The translations under genes and the position numbers were made by a program. This document shows, piece by piece, positions 41,384 through 49,197 of a stretch of 64,000 nt of DNA (its first letter is position 1; each line of letters starts with the position of its first letter). The notes below the pieces were generated by a model. It made no database searches. It was given only the letters and a program-made list of their open reading frames with translations, and was not told where the DNA came from. The DNA is from Schumannella luteola (GTDB taxonomy: Bacteria > Actinomycetota > Actinomycetes > Actinomycetales > Microbacteriaceae), in NCBI RefSeq assembly GCF_013408685.1, contig NZ_JACBZY010000001.1, positions 2,604,001 through 2,668,000 of the forward strand, written 5' to 3'.

Positions 41384-41405
41384 GCTCAGCTGCGTGGCGG
41401 CGGAG

Positions 41406-41552
41406 TCAGAGCTCGCCGACCGGAGCGGCGCGCTCCGGCTTCGCGGCGACGTTCTCGGTCCAGCCGAGGCCGTTCCACCAGCGCACGATCGTGGCGTCGT
41501 CGGGGTCCTCGTACCAGCCGGCGGCGACGACGCGGTTCACCTGGTCGCTCAT
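41406..41552 (-). CDS. Minimal DUF2510 protein D, 48 residues
   Basis: This short protein is essentially one DUF2510 module (AGWYEDPDDATIVRWWNGLGW) with short tails and no membrane helix. It starts 5 bases after the stop of DUF2510 gene E and ends shortly before a strong terminator, so the two form an operon. A soluble lone module beside a membrane-anchored copy could act as a partner or competitor (inference). Confidence 0.75.
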   Translation of the reverse strand: MSDQVNRVVAAGWYEDPDDATIVRWWNGLGWTENVAAKPERAAPVGEL

Positions 41553-41557
41553 GGCCG

Positions 41558-42688
41558 TCAGCCCTGGTCGCCCTGGTCGAAGCTGTAGATGCCCCAGTTG
41601 TCGACCTGCCAGGTGAACCAGCCGTTGGCCCGCTGCAGGCTGACGTTGATGCCCCAGCCGATCGGGTCGGAGGCGTTGTTCTTCGCCTTGCAGATCATCC
41701 CGTCGCCGACGATCGTCGGAACGGTCTCGGGGCAGGTGACGATGATGTCGGCGCCGAAGGCCTTGGCGCTGGCCGTGATCGACGACTCGGCCTGGTGGGC
41801 GAAGGTGGCCGGCGCGAGCGAGATGATCAGGCCGGGAACGGCGACGACCGCGACGAGGTTGACGGCGGCGAAGCCGAGCATCCCGAGCAGCGGGCCGAAG
41901 CCGCGACCCGAGCGGCGCACGAGCTGCACGAATCGGGCGATCAGGTAGACCGGGCCGGAGAGCACCGAGAACGCCCAGTGCGCCGGCGCGAGACCGCGCT
42001 CGCGCAGGATCTTCCAGTCGAAGAAGGCGAGCACGATCGAGCCGAGGTAGGGCACGACGAGGCTGATGACGAGCTGCAGGGTGCCGCCGGAGTGCGACAG
42101 CAGGAAGAACATGGTGACGAGCAGCACGTAGAGCGGCGTCATCGCGATGACCCACGCGGGACCGGTCGAGGTCGAGCCCTTCGCCGTGGTCGCAGCCAGC
42201 GGAGCGGCGGCCATGTCGTCGGCCGCGGCCGGGATGAAGCTCTCCGACGCCTCGCTGACGTGAGAGAAGGCACTGCGCGACGCGGAGAGCGCGTCGCCGA
42301 GCAGGTCGTCGAAGCGGGTGTCGAGGTCGAAGGCGGGCGTGGTCGGCGCGTTGCTCGGCACGAACTCGGCGAACTTCGCCGCCGGCGAGAGCTCCTCCTC
42401 GACGATGGCCTCCTTGACCGGGGCTTCGAGCGAGAGCAGGGCCTCCTGCGTCGGCTTCGCGGGCTCCTCGGCGAGGAGAGTCGCTCCCGCGTCGGTGGCG
42501 GGAAGCTCGTCCTCGGCGTCGGCGAAGGTCAGCCGGGCCTGCTGGGTGACGGTCTCCTGCGCGACCATCGGCTGGCGCGCATCCGAGGTGTACTCGGTCC
42601 AGGCGTGGTTGTCCCACCACCGCAGCTGCGGCAGTCCGAGCGGGTCGGGATACCACCCCGCAGGAACGCGAACATCTCCCTCAGCCAC
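41558..42688 (-). CDS. DUF2510 membrane protein E with a DUF4333-like outer domain
   Basis: A 376-residue protein: DUF2510 (AGWYPDPLGLPQLRWWDNHAW), an acidic linker, four to five membrane helices, then a C-terminal outer domain with two Cys (IIVTCPETVP and GMICKAKNN) resembling DUF4333. I prefer GTG at 42688, which has AAAGGGG nine bases upstream and puts the domain at the same distance from the start as in the paralogues; ATG at 42709 is the alternative. A -10-like TAGGCT is at 42772-42777 on the complement. Confidence 0.8.
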   Translation of the reverse strand: MAEGDVRVPAGWYPDPLGLPQLRWWDNHAWTEYTSDARQPMVAQETVTQQARLTFADAEDELPATDAGATLLAEEPAKPTQEALLSLEAPVKEAIVEEELSPAAKFAEFVPSNAPTTPAFDLDTRFDDLLGDALSASRSAFSHVSEASESFIPAAADDMAAAPLAATTAKGSTSTGPAWVIAMTPLYVLLVTMFFLLSHSGGTLQLVISLVVPYLGSIVLAFFDWKILRERGLAPAHWAFSVLSGPVYLIARFVQLVRRSGRGFGPLLGMLGFAAVNLVAVVAVPGLIISLAPATFAHQAESSITASAKAFGADIIVTCPETVPTIVGDGMICKAKNNASDPIGWGINVSLQRANGWFTWQVDNWGIYSFDQGDQG

Positions 42689-42910
42689 CGTGACGATCCC
42701 CTTTGCCATCGTTGCGGCGCGGACCCCCGCCCGCGCCAGGACCGAAACCCGATCGATCCTTCTGGACTGGGAGCCTAGGGGAGAGCTGTGCGCGCCGGAA
42801 CGGGGTGGGCGCGCCCCCTCCGGGGGACAGGCTGGCCCCATTTGGAGGGCATCCGGGGGACAGGCCGGCGTCCGTCGGCTCGGTTCGACGCGGTGCGGCA
42901 GACTCGACGG

Positions 42911-45427
42911 GTGCTCGCCGACCTGCTGACCCGCCCCTGGGACGCCGACGCCTTCGCCCAGGGCTTCATGTCCTGGTCGGAGGGGCGCGGCCTGCCCCTC
43001 TACCCGGCGCAGGAGGACGCGCTGCTCGAGCTGCTGCTCGACCGCCACCTCGTGCTCAGCACCCCGACCGGCACCGGCAAGTCGCTGGTCGCGATCGCCG
43101 CGCACGCGATGGATGTGGCGCAGGGCCGCCGCTCGGTGTACACGGCGCCGATCAAGGCGCTGGTGAGCGAGAAGTTCTTCGCGCTGGTCGAGCTCTTCGG
43201 GGCGGAGCGCGTGGGCATGATCACGGGCGACACCCGGGTCAACCCGGACGCGCCGATCCTGTGCTGCACGGCCGAGATCATCGCGAACGCGGCCCTCCGC
43301 CACGGTGACGAGGCCCCCTACGACACGGTCGTGATGGACGAGTTCCACTTCTACGCCGACCCGGAGCGCGGCTGGGCGTGGCAGGTGCCGCTGCTGCAGA
43401 TGCCGCGCACCCGCTTCGTGCTCATGTCGGCGACGCTCGGCGACGTAAGCGCGATCACGTCGGATCTCGAGCGCCGCACGGGGCGCGAGGTCGGGATGGT
43501 GACGGGGGTGCAGCGGCCCGTGCCGCTCGACTTCCGCTACGAGCTGACGCCGGTGCAGGAGGAGGTCGAGTCGCTGCTCGCCGACGGCCTCGCTCCGATC
43601 TACCTGGTGCACTTCTCGCAGGCCGCCGCGATCGAGCGGGCTCAGGCGCTCGCGAGCGTGCGGGTCGCCGATCGCGCCCACCGCGACCGCATCGCCGAGG
43701 CGATCGCGGGTTTCCGCTTCGCCCCCGGCTTCGGCGCGACGCTCAACCGGCTCATCCGCGCCGGCATCGGCGTGCATCACGCGGGGATGCTGCCGAAGTA
43801 CCGCCGCCTGGTCGAGACCCTCGCGCAGGACGGCCTGCTCAAGGTCGTCTGCGGCACCGACACGCTCGGCGTCGGCATCAACGTGCCGATCCGCACCGTG
43901 CTGTTCACGGCGCTGACGAAGTTCGACGGCACCCGGATGCGGCAGCTCAGCGCCCGGGAGTTCCATCAGATCGCCGGACGCGCCGGGCGGGCCGGCTACG
44001 ACACCGCGGGCGAGGTCGTCGTGCTCGCGCCCGAGCACGAGATCGAGAACGCCAAGGCCGCGGCGAAGGCCGCCGCGAACCCGGGCAAGGCGAAGAAGGT
44101 CAGCAAGAAGAAGGCCCCTGACGGCTTCGTGAGCTGGGGACCCGGCAGTCTGGAGCGGCTGCAGAACGCGCAGCCCGAGACGCTGCAGAGCTCGATGACG
44201 ATCACCGCCGCGATGCTCATCAACGTGATCGCGCGCGGCAGCGATGACGGCCGCGGGGTCTTCGACGACGTGCGCCGGCTCGTGCTCGACAATCACGAGG
44301 CCCCCGCGCGTCAGCGCGCGCTCGCCCGACGTGCGCTCGGCATCTACCGCACGCTGCGCACCTCCGAGGTCGTCGCGCAGGAGGGCGGCGGCTTCGACGG
44401 CACGGCCCGCATCCGCCTGACCGTCGACCTCCAGCCGGACTTCGCGCTCAACCAGCCCCTGTCGCCGTTCGCGCTCGCGGTGATCGAGCTGCTCGAGGAG
44501 GACGCTCCCGACTACGCGCTCGACGTGCTCAGCGTGATCGAGTCGACCCTCGACGACCCGCGGGCGATCCTCAGCCAGCAGCAGTTCACGGCCCGCGGCG
44601 AGGCGGTCGCCGCGATGAAGCGGGAGGGGATCGAGTACGAGGAGCGCATGGAGCTGCTCGAGCAGATCACCTGGCCGATGCCCCTCGAGCAGCTGCTCGC
44701 CGAGGCCTACGAGGTCTACGCCGGGTCACAGCCGTGGGTGCGCGACTTCGCGGTCTCGCCGAAGTCGGTCGTGCGCGAGCTCTGGGAGCGGGGGATGACC
44801 TTCGCCGAGTACGTCGCGTTCCACAAGCTCGGCCGCAGCGAGGGCCTCGTGCTGCGCTACCTCTCGGACGCCTTCCGCGCGCTGCGTCAGACGGTGCCCG
44901 ACGAGGCGAAGACCGAGGAGGTGCGCGAGCTCATCGACTGGCTCGGCGAGGTCGTGCGCCAGGTCGACTCCTCGCTCGTGGACGAGTGGCAGGCGCTGCT
45001 CGAGCCGGGGGCCGCGGTCGCGACGAGCGCGACAGCGGCGCCGGTGCGGCCGCCGGGACCGGTCAGCGTGGTCGCCAATCGGCGCGCGTTCACGGCCATG
45101 GTGCGCAACGCCTTCTGGCGCCGGGTGCAGCTGGCCGCCCGTCAGGCCGACGACGAGCTGGTCGCCCTCGATCCCGACGTCGACTGGCCTGCCGCGCTCG
45201 ACGCCTACTTCGACGAGCACGACTCGATCGGCATCGGCGCGGATGCCCGCTCGGCGGCGTTCCTGCACGTCGACGAGAAGGCGGACACCTGGCTCGTGCG
45301 TCAGACGCTCGCCGATCCGGCGGGAGATCACGACTGGGTCGTGCGCGGCGAGGTCGACCTCGAGGCGTCCGCCGCTGAGGGCATCGCCGTCGTGCGGATC
45401 AGCGCGGTGGAGCGGCTCGACGGCTGA
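42911..45427 (+). CDS. Ski2-like DEAD/DEAH RNA helicase with DUF3516
   Basis: An 838-residue superfamily 2 helicase. Walker A is TPTGTGKS (residues 51-58), the DExH box is DEFH (near residue 143), motif III is LMSATLGD and motif VI QIAGRAGRAGYD. The C-terminal half matches DUF3516, a domain of actinobacterial Ski2-like helicases presumed to act on RNA. GTG at 42911 is chosen since CAGACT (42899-42904) ends 6 bases before it; the frame is open further upstream but starts there would precede the promoter. Confidence 0.92.
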   Translation: MLADLLTRPWDADAFAQGFMSWSEGRGLPLYPAQEDALLELLLDRHLVLSTPTGTGKSLVAIAAHAMDVAQGRRSVYTAPIKALVSEKFFALVELFGAERVGMITGDTRVNPDAPILCCTAEIIANAALRHGDEAPYDTVVMDEFHFYADPERGWAWQVPLLQMPRTRFVLMSATLGDVSAITSDLERRTGREVGMVTGVQRPVPLDFRYELTPVQEEVESLLADGLAPIYLVHFSQAAAIERAQALASVRVADRAHRDRIAEAIAGFRFAPGFGATLNRLIRAGIGVHHAGMLPKYRRLVETLAQDGLLKVVCGTDTLGVGINVPIRTVLFTALTKFDGTRMRQLSAREFHQIAGRAGRAGYDTAGEVVVLAPEHEIENAKAAAKAAANPGKAKKVSKKKAPDGFVSWGPGSLERLQNAQPETLQSSMTITAAMLINVIARGSDDGRGVFDDVRRLVLDNHEAPARQRALARRALGIYRTLRTSEVVAQEGGGFDGTARIRLTVDLQPDFALNQPLSPFALAVIELLEEDAPDYALDVLSVIESTLDDPRAILSQQQFTARGEAVAAMKREGIEYEERMELLEQITWPMPLEQLLAEAYEVYAGSQPWVRDFAVSPKSVVRELWERGMTFAEYVAFHKLGRSEGLVLRYLSDAFRALRQTVPDEAKTEEVRELIDWLGEVVRQVDSSLVDEWQALLEPGAAVATSATAAPVRPPGPVSVVANRRAFTAMVRNAFWRRVQLAARQADDELVALDPDVDWPAALDAYFDEHDSIGIGADARSAAFLHVDEKADTWLVRQTLADPAGDHDWVVRGEVDLEASAAEGIAVVRISAVERLDG

Positions 45428-45457
45428 GGCGTCAGTGAAGCCGGGCGCTGAGCCGGC

Positions 45458-45871
45458 TCACGGCAGGAAGCGCCGCAGCCCGCCGAGGCCCGGGCGACCG
45501 GGCGCGTCGTCGTCGGGGTCGCCGAGGTCGACCTCCCCGGTGAGCAGCTTGTCGCCCGGCTCGCGCAGCGCACGGCGGTGGTCGTCGGCGACCAGCTCGT
45601 CGTCGACCTCCTCGTCGGTCTGCTCGTGGGCGGCGCGCACCGACTGCACGATCCACATGAGCGCCGGCACCACGCCGACGGCGACCGCGACGAAACCGAG
45701 CACGGTGAAGACGATGGCCGCCACCGGGATCGCCTCGTGCGAGCACGCCCGGGCAGTGGCGTCGGCGCAGCCGCGGCTGATCGACGTCGTCACGTCGACG
45801 ACGGCGAAGGAGACGGCGGCCGTGCCGAGCGAGCTCAGCGCGACCGCGCCGAGAGTTCTGCGAGACGGCAC
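45458..45871 (-). CDS. Two-helix membrane protein of unknown function
   Basis: A 137-residue protein with an N-terminal helix, a short outer loop with two Cys (RGCADATARACSHE), a second helix (VAAIVFTVLGFVAVAVGVV) and an acidic cytoplasmic tail (TDEEVDDELVADDHRRALRE). It starts with GTG. No family is recognised. It lies between the DUF3516 helicase and the divergent phosphate transporter. Confidence 0.65.
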   Translation of the reverse strand: MPSRRTLGAVALSSLGTAAVSFAVVDVTTSISRGCADATARACSHEAIPVAAIVFTVLGFVAVAVGVVPALMWIVQSVRAAHEQTDEEVDDELVADDHRRALREPGDKLLTGEVDLGDPDDDAPGRPGLGGLRRFLP

Positions 45872-46016
45872 GGGCGTACTTTCCGGACGCTGCGGAGGGA
45901 GGGTGCGTCCGCGTTCAGGCTAGGGATCGGAGGCCATCGGGGGACACGCCCAGAACGGGGCACCCGCGCCCGGGGTACAGAACGGTCGTCCGCAAGGAGT
46001 GCTCACGACACTCCGT

Positions 46017-46045
46017 GTTCATCTCCGAGTTGTGTTCCGTTCACC
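46017..46045 (+). promoter_or_regulatory. Candidate PhoP (PHO) box upstream of the PiT gene
   Basis: GTTCATC (46017-46023) and GTTCACC (46039-46045) are 22 bases apart, twice the 11-base period of actinobacterial PHO boxes, with a weaker GTTGTGT between them. GTTCACC is the consensus repeat of PhoP sites in Streptomyces. The position, just before a phosphate transporter, fits phosphate control. Confidence 0.45.
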
Positions 46046-46066
46046 CGAGTGGAAAGGTCATTCGCG

Positions 46067-47233
46067 GTGGACGTCACTCTCATGGTCGCGCTGGTCATCG
46101 CACTGGCTCTCGTCTTCGACTTCACGAACGGATTCCACGACACCGCGAACGCGATGGCGACGCCCATCGCGACCGGCGCTCTGAAGCCGAAAGTCGCCGT
46201 CGCTCTGGCCGCCGTGCTCAACCTCGTCGGCGCCTTCCTCTCGACCGAGGTGGCGAAGACGATCTCCGGCGGGCTGATCCGCGAGGGCGAGGGCGGCATC
46301 CAGATCGGGCCCGAGCTCGTGTTCGCCGGCCTGATCGGCGCGATCGTCTGGAACCTCATCACCTGGCTGCTCGGTCTGCCCTCCTCGTCGAGCCACGCCC
46401 TGTTCGGCGGCCTCATCGGCGCGGCGATCGTCGGCGTCGGATTCCAGGCGATCGACGGCGGCGTCCTGCTCTCGAAGATCGTCATCCCCGCGATCCTCGC
46501 GCCGGTGCTCGCCGGCTTCGTCGCCTTCCTCGCGACCAAGATCGCCTACGCGATCGTCGCCAAGCGCGCCCGCGACGGCTTCAAGCGCGGTCAGATCTTC
46601 ACCGCCGGCCTCGTCTCGCTCGCCCACGGCACGAACGATGCGCAGAAGACGATGGGCGTGATCACCCTGGCGCTCATCGCCGCGGGCCAGCAGGAGGTCG
46701 GCTCCGGCCCCCAGCTCTGGGTCGTGATCGTCTGCGCGCTCGCGATCGCGCTCGGCACCTACAGCGGTGGCTGGCGCATCATCCGCACCCTCGGCAAGGG
46801 CATCACCGAGGTCGAGCCCGCGCAGGGCTTCGCGGCCGAGGCCTCGACGACGGCGACGATCCTCGCCTCGAGCCACCTCGGCTTCGCTCTCTCGACCACG
46901 CAGGTCGCCTCGGGCGGCGTCATCGGCGTCGGCATCGGCCGCAAGGGAGCCTCGGTCAAATGGGGCACCGCCGGGCGCATCGCCCTCGGCTGGCTCATCA
47001 CGATCCCCGCCGCCGGCGCGGTCGGCGCCTTCATGGCCCTGGTCGAGAAGCTCGGCTTCTGGGGCATCGTCGCGGATGCCGCGTTCGCCCTGGCCGCGAT
47101 CCTGGCGATCTTCATCTACTCGCGCCGCGAGTCGGTCGACAGCCGCGCGCTCGACACGGTCGAGCCCGGCGACATCGTGCGGCCGAAGCGCAAGAAGCGC
47201 AAGAGCAAGGGCGGATCGGGGGCGACGGCATGA
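46067..47233 (+). CDS. pit: PiT family inorganic phosphate transporter
   Basis: A 388-residue low-affinity phosphate permease. Both PiT signature halves are present: DFTNGFHDTANAMATPIATG near the N-terminus and LAHGTNDAQKTMGVITLAL in the middle, with about ten membrane helices and a Lys/Arg-rich C-terminus (RPKRKKRKSKGG). GTG at 46067 has a GAAAGG site nine bases upstream. The next small gene overlaps by four bases. A candidate PHO box lies 20 bases upstream of the start. Confidence 0.93.
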   Translation: MDVTLMVALVIALALVFDFTNGFHDTANAMATPIATGALKPKVAVALAAVLNLVGAFLSTEVAKTISGGLIREGEGGIQIGPELVFAGLIGAIVWNLITWLLGLPSSSSHALFGGLIGAAIVGVGFQAIDGGVLLSKIVIPAILAPVLAGFVAFLATKIAYAIVAKRARDGFKRGQIFTAGLVSLAHGTNDAQKTMGVITLALIAAGQQEVGSGPQLWVVIVCALAIALGTYSGGWRIIRTLGKGITEVEPAQGFAAEASTTATILASSHLGFALSTTQVASGGVIGVGIGRKGASVKWGTAGRIALGWLITIPAAGAVGAFMALVEKLGFWGIVADAAFALAAILAIFIYSRRESVDSRALDTVEPGDIVRPKRKKRKSKGGSGATA

Positions 47234-47442
47234 TCGACTGGGCGGCCTTCTTCATCGTCGCAGCGGCGGCGCTCGTCGCGGCGAGCGCGATCGTCACGCT
47301 GTTCTCGCTCGCGCTGCGCTTCGGCGACGGCGGGGCGACGGGCTCCTGGCAACGCCGCGTCTCGGTCGGCCTCTACGTGCTCTGCGCGCTCGTCGTGCTC
47401 TTCGGCATCTACCTGATCGTCCCCGCACTGCACGGGGGATGA
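47230..47442 (+). CDS. Small two-helix membrane protein coupled to pit
   Basis: A 70-residue protein with two membrane helices separated by a short charged loop (ALRFGDGGATGSWQRR). Its ATG overlaps the pit stop (ATGA), so it is made with the transporter and may be a subunit or accessory. No family name is known to me. Confidence 0.72.
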   Translation: MIDWAAFFIVAAAALVAASAIVTLFSLALRFGDGGATGSWQRRVSVGLYVLCALVVLFGIYLIVPALHGG

Positions 47443-47462
47443 CGCGCGCCGCCGGCGCTGAA

Positions 47463-47498
47463 TAGGCTGTTCTCGTGCTTCAAGGAGTGATCCGATGA
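47463..47498 (+). promoter_or_regulatory. aspA promoter with a leaderless 7-codon leader frame
   Basis: TAGGCT (47463-47468) is followed 6 bases later by GTG (47475), the same spacing as the leaderless genes of this window. This frame reads seven codons (VLQGVIR) and stops at TGA 47496-47498, overlapping the aspA ATG (ATGA). The AAGGAG ribosome site of aspA lies inside it. Coupled translation of a leader peptide and aspA is possible. Confidence 0.5.
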
Positions 47499-49120
47499 CG
47501 GATTCCGTGCCCGCCGCCCGATCGACCGACGCCGGTTCCCCGCCGCTCTCCGAAGAGCAGCGCATCGTCGGCGACGAGAACTTCGAGACCACCGGTCCCG
47601 AGCGCGCGGCCGAGGAGCTCGCGGCCGCCGCCGAGACCCGCACCGAGTCGGATTCGCTGGGATCGCTGCCCATCCCCGCCGACAGCTACTGGGGCATCCA
47701 CACCGCCCGGGCGCTCGTGAACTTCCCGATCACCCGTCGCGCGATCAGCAACTACCCCGACCTGGTGCGCGCGCTCGCCCGGGTCAAGCAGGCCGCTGCG
47801 CGCGCCAACCGCGAGCTCGGCGCACTCGAGGCGCACAAGGCCGACGCGATCGAGTGGGCCTGCCAGCGCATCCTCGAGGGTGAGCACCACGACCAGTTCG
47901 TGGTCGGCGCGATCCAGGGCGGCGCCGGCACGAGCACCAACATGAACTGCAACGAGGTCATCGCGAACGTGGCCCTCGAGCACCTCGGCCGCCCGCGTGG
48001 CGACTATGCGACGCTGCACCCGATCGACGACGTCAACCGCAGCCAGTCGACCAACGACACCTACCCGACGGCGATCAAGCTCGCGATGATCTTCGGCCTG
48101 CAGCGTCTGCTCGCCGAGCACCGACTGCTCGCCGAGTCGTTCGCCGCGAAGGGCCGCGAGTTCGAGCACGTGCTGAAGGTCGGGCGCACGCAGCTGCAGG
48201 ACGCGGTGCCGATGACGCTCGGCCAGGAGTTCGGCGGCTTCGCCCACACCCTCGCCGAAGACCACGAGCGCCTCGGCGAGGTCATCCCGTGGCTCGCCGA
48301 GATGAACCTGGGCGCGACCGCGATCGGCACGGGCATCACGGCCGATCCGCGCTATGCCGCGGCCGTGCGCGACCAGCTGGTCGAGCTGACCGGGCTGCCG
48401 TTCCAGACCGCCGCCGACCTCATCGAGGCGACGAGCGACGCCGGCGTGTTCATGACGCTCTCCGGGGTGCTCAAGCGCTCGGCGGTGAAGCTCTCGAAGA
48501 TCTGCAACGACCTCCGGCTCATCTCCTCGGGCCCGCAGGCGGGACTCGGCGAGATCAACCTGCCCCCGCGTCAGGCCGGATCGTCGATCATGCCCGGCAA
48601 GGTCAACCCGGTCATCCCCGAGGTGGTGAACCAGGTGGCCTTCTCGGTCATCGGCGCGGATGCGACCGTCACCGCGGCGGCAGAGGGCGGCCAGCTGCAG
48701 CTCAACGCCTTCGAGCCGGTCATCGCGCACAGCATCCTGCAGTCGCTGGCGTGGATGACCAACGCGTGCCGCACGCTGCGCGTGAACTGCATCGACGGCA
48801 TCACGGCGAACACCGACCGGCTCGAGCGCCAGGTGGAGACGAACGTCGGCGTCGTGACGGCGCTCACCCCGTACATCGGCTACGCGGCCTCGGCAGCCCT
48901 CGCGCACACCGCGCTGACCACGCAGTCGTCGATCGCCGATCTGGTGGTGGATGCGGGGCTCATGGAGCGCGAGGAGGTGCAGCGGGTGCTGTCGCCGGAA
49001 CGCCTCTCGGGCATCGCGCCGATCACCGGCGTCGTCGATCTCGCGGCGATCCAGCACGCGCAGCAGGCCGCGAAGGATCGTGCCGCGGGCGCGCCGCGCA
49101 CGGAGGCCGACCTCACCTGA
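47495..49120 (+). CDS. aspA: Aspartate ammonia-lyase
   Basis: AspA converts aspartate to fumarate and ammonia. The 541-residue enzyme has the fumarase/aspartase signature SSIMPGKVNPVIPEV, GGAGTSTNMNCNEVIAN, DDVNRSQSTNDTYPTAI and VGRTQLQDAVPMTLGQEFG, which together favour aspartase over fumarase. About 55 extra residues, rich in Ala, Glu and Ser, precede the enzyme core; AAGGAG eight bases before the ATG supports this long start. It is convergent with ligD. Confidence 0.95.
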   Translation: MTDSVPAARSTDAGSPPLSEEQRIVGDENFETTGPERAAEELAAAAETRTESDSLGSLPIPADSYWGIHTARALVNFPITRRAISNYPDLVRALARVKQAAARANRELGALEAHKADAIEWACQRILEGEHHDQFVVGAIQGGAGTSTNMNCNEVIANVALEHLGRPRGDYATLHPIDDVNRSQSTNDTYPTAIKLAMIFGLQRLLAEHRLLAESFAAKGREFEHVLKVGRTQLQDAVPMTLGQEFGGFAHTLAEDHERLGEVIPWLAEMNLGATAIGTGITADPRYAAAVRDQLVELTGLPFQTAADLIEATSDAGVFMTLSGVLKRSAVKLSKICNDLRLISSGPQAGLGEINLPPRQAGSSIMPGKVNPVIPEVVNQVAFSVIGADATVTAAAEGGQLQLNAFEPVIAHSILQSLAWMTNACRTLRVNCIDGITANTDRLERQVETNVGVVTALTPYIGYAASAALAHTALTTQSSIADLVVDAGLMEREEVQRVLSPERLSGIAPITGVVDLAAIQHAQQAAKDRAAGAPRTEADLT

Positions 49121-49197
49121 GCCGAGTCGCGGGTTCCGGAGCGGGTCGGTCGACGAGGTGACCGTCGGCGACCGCTGCGATTCCGGAGCGTCCGCTC

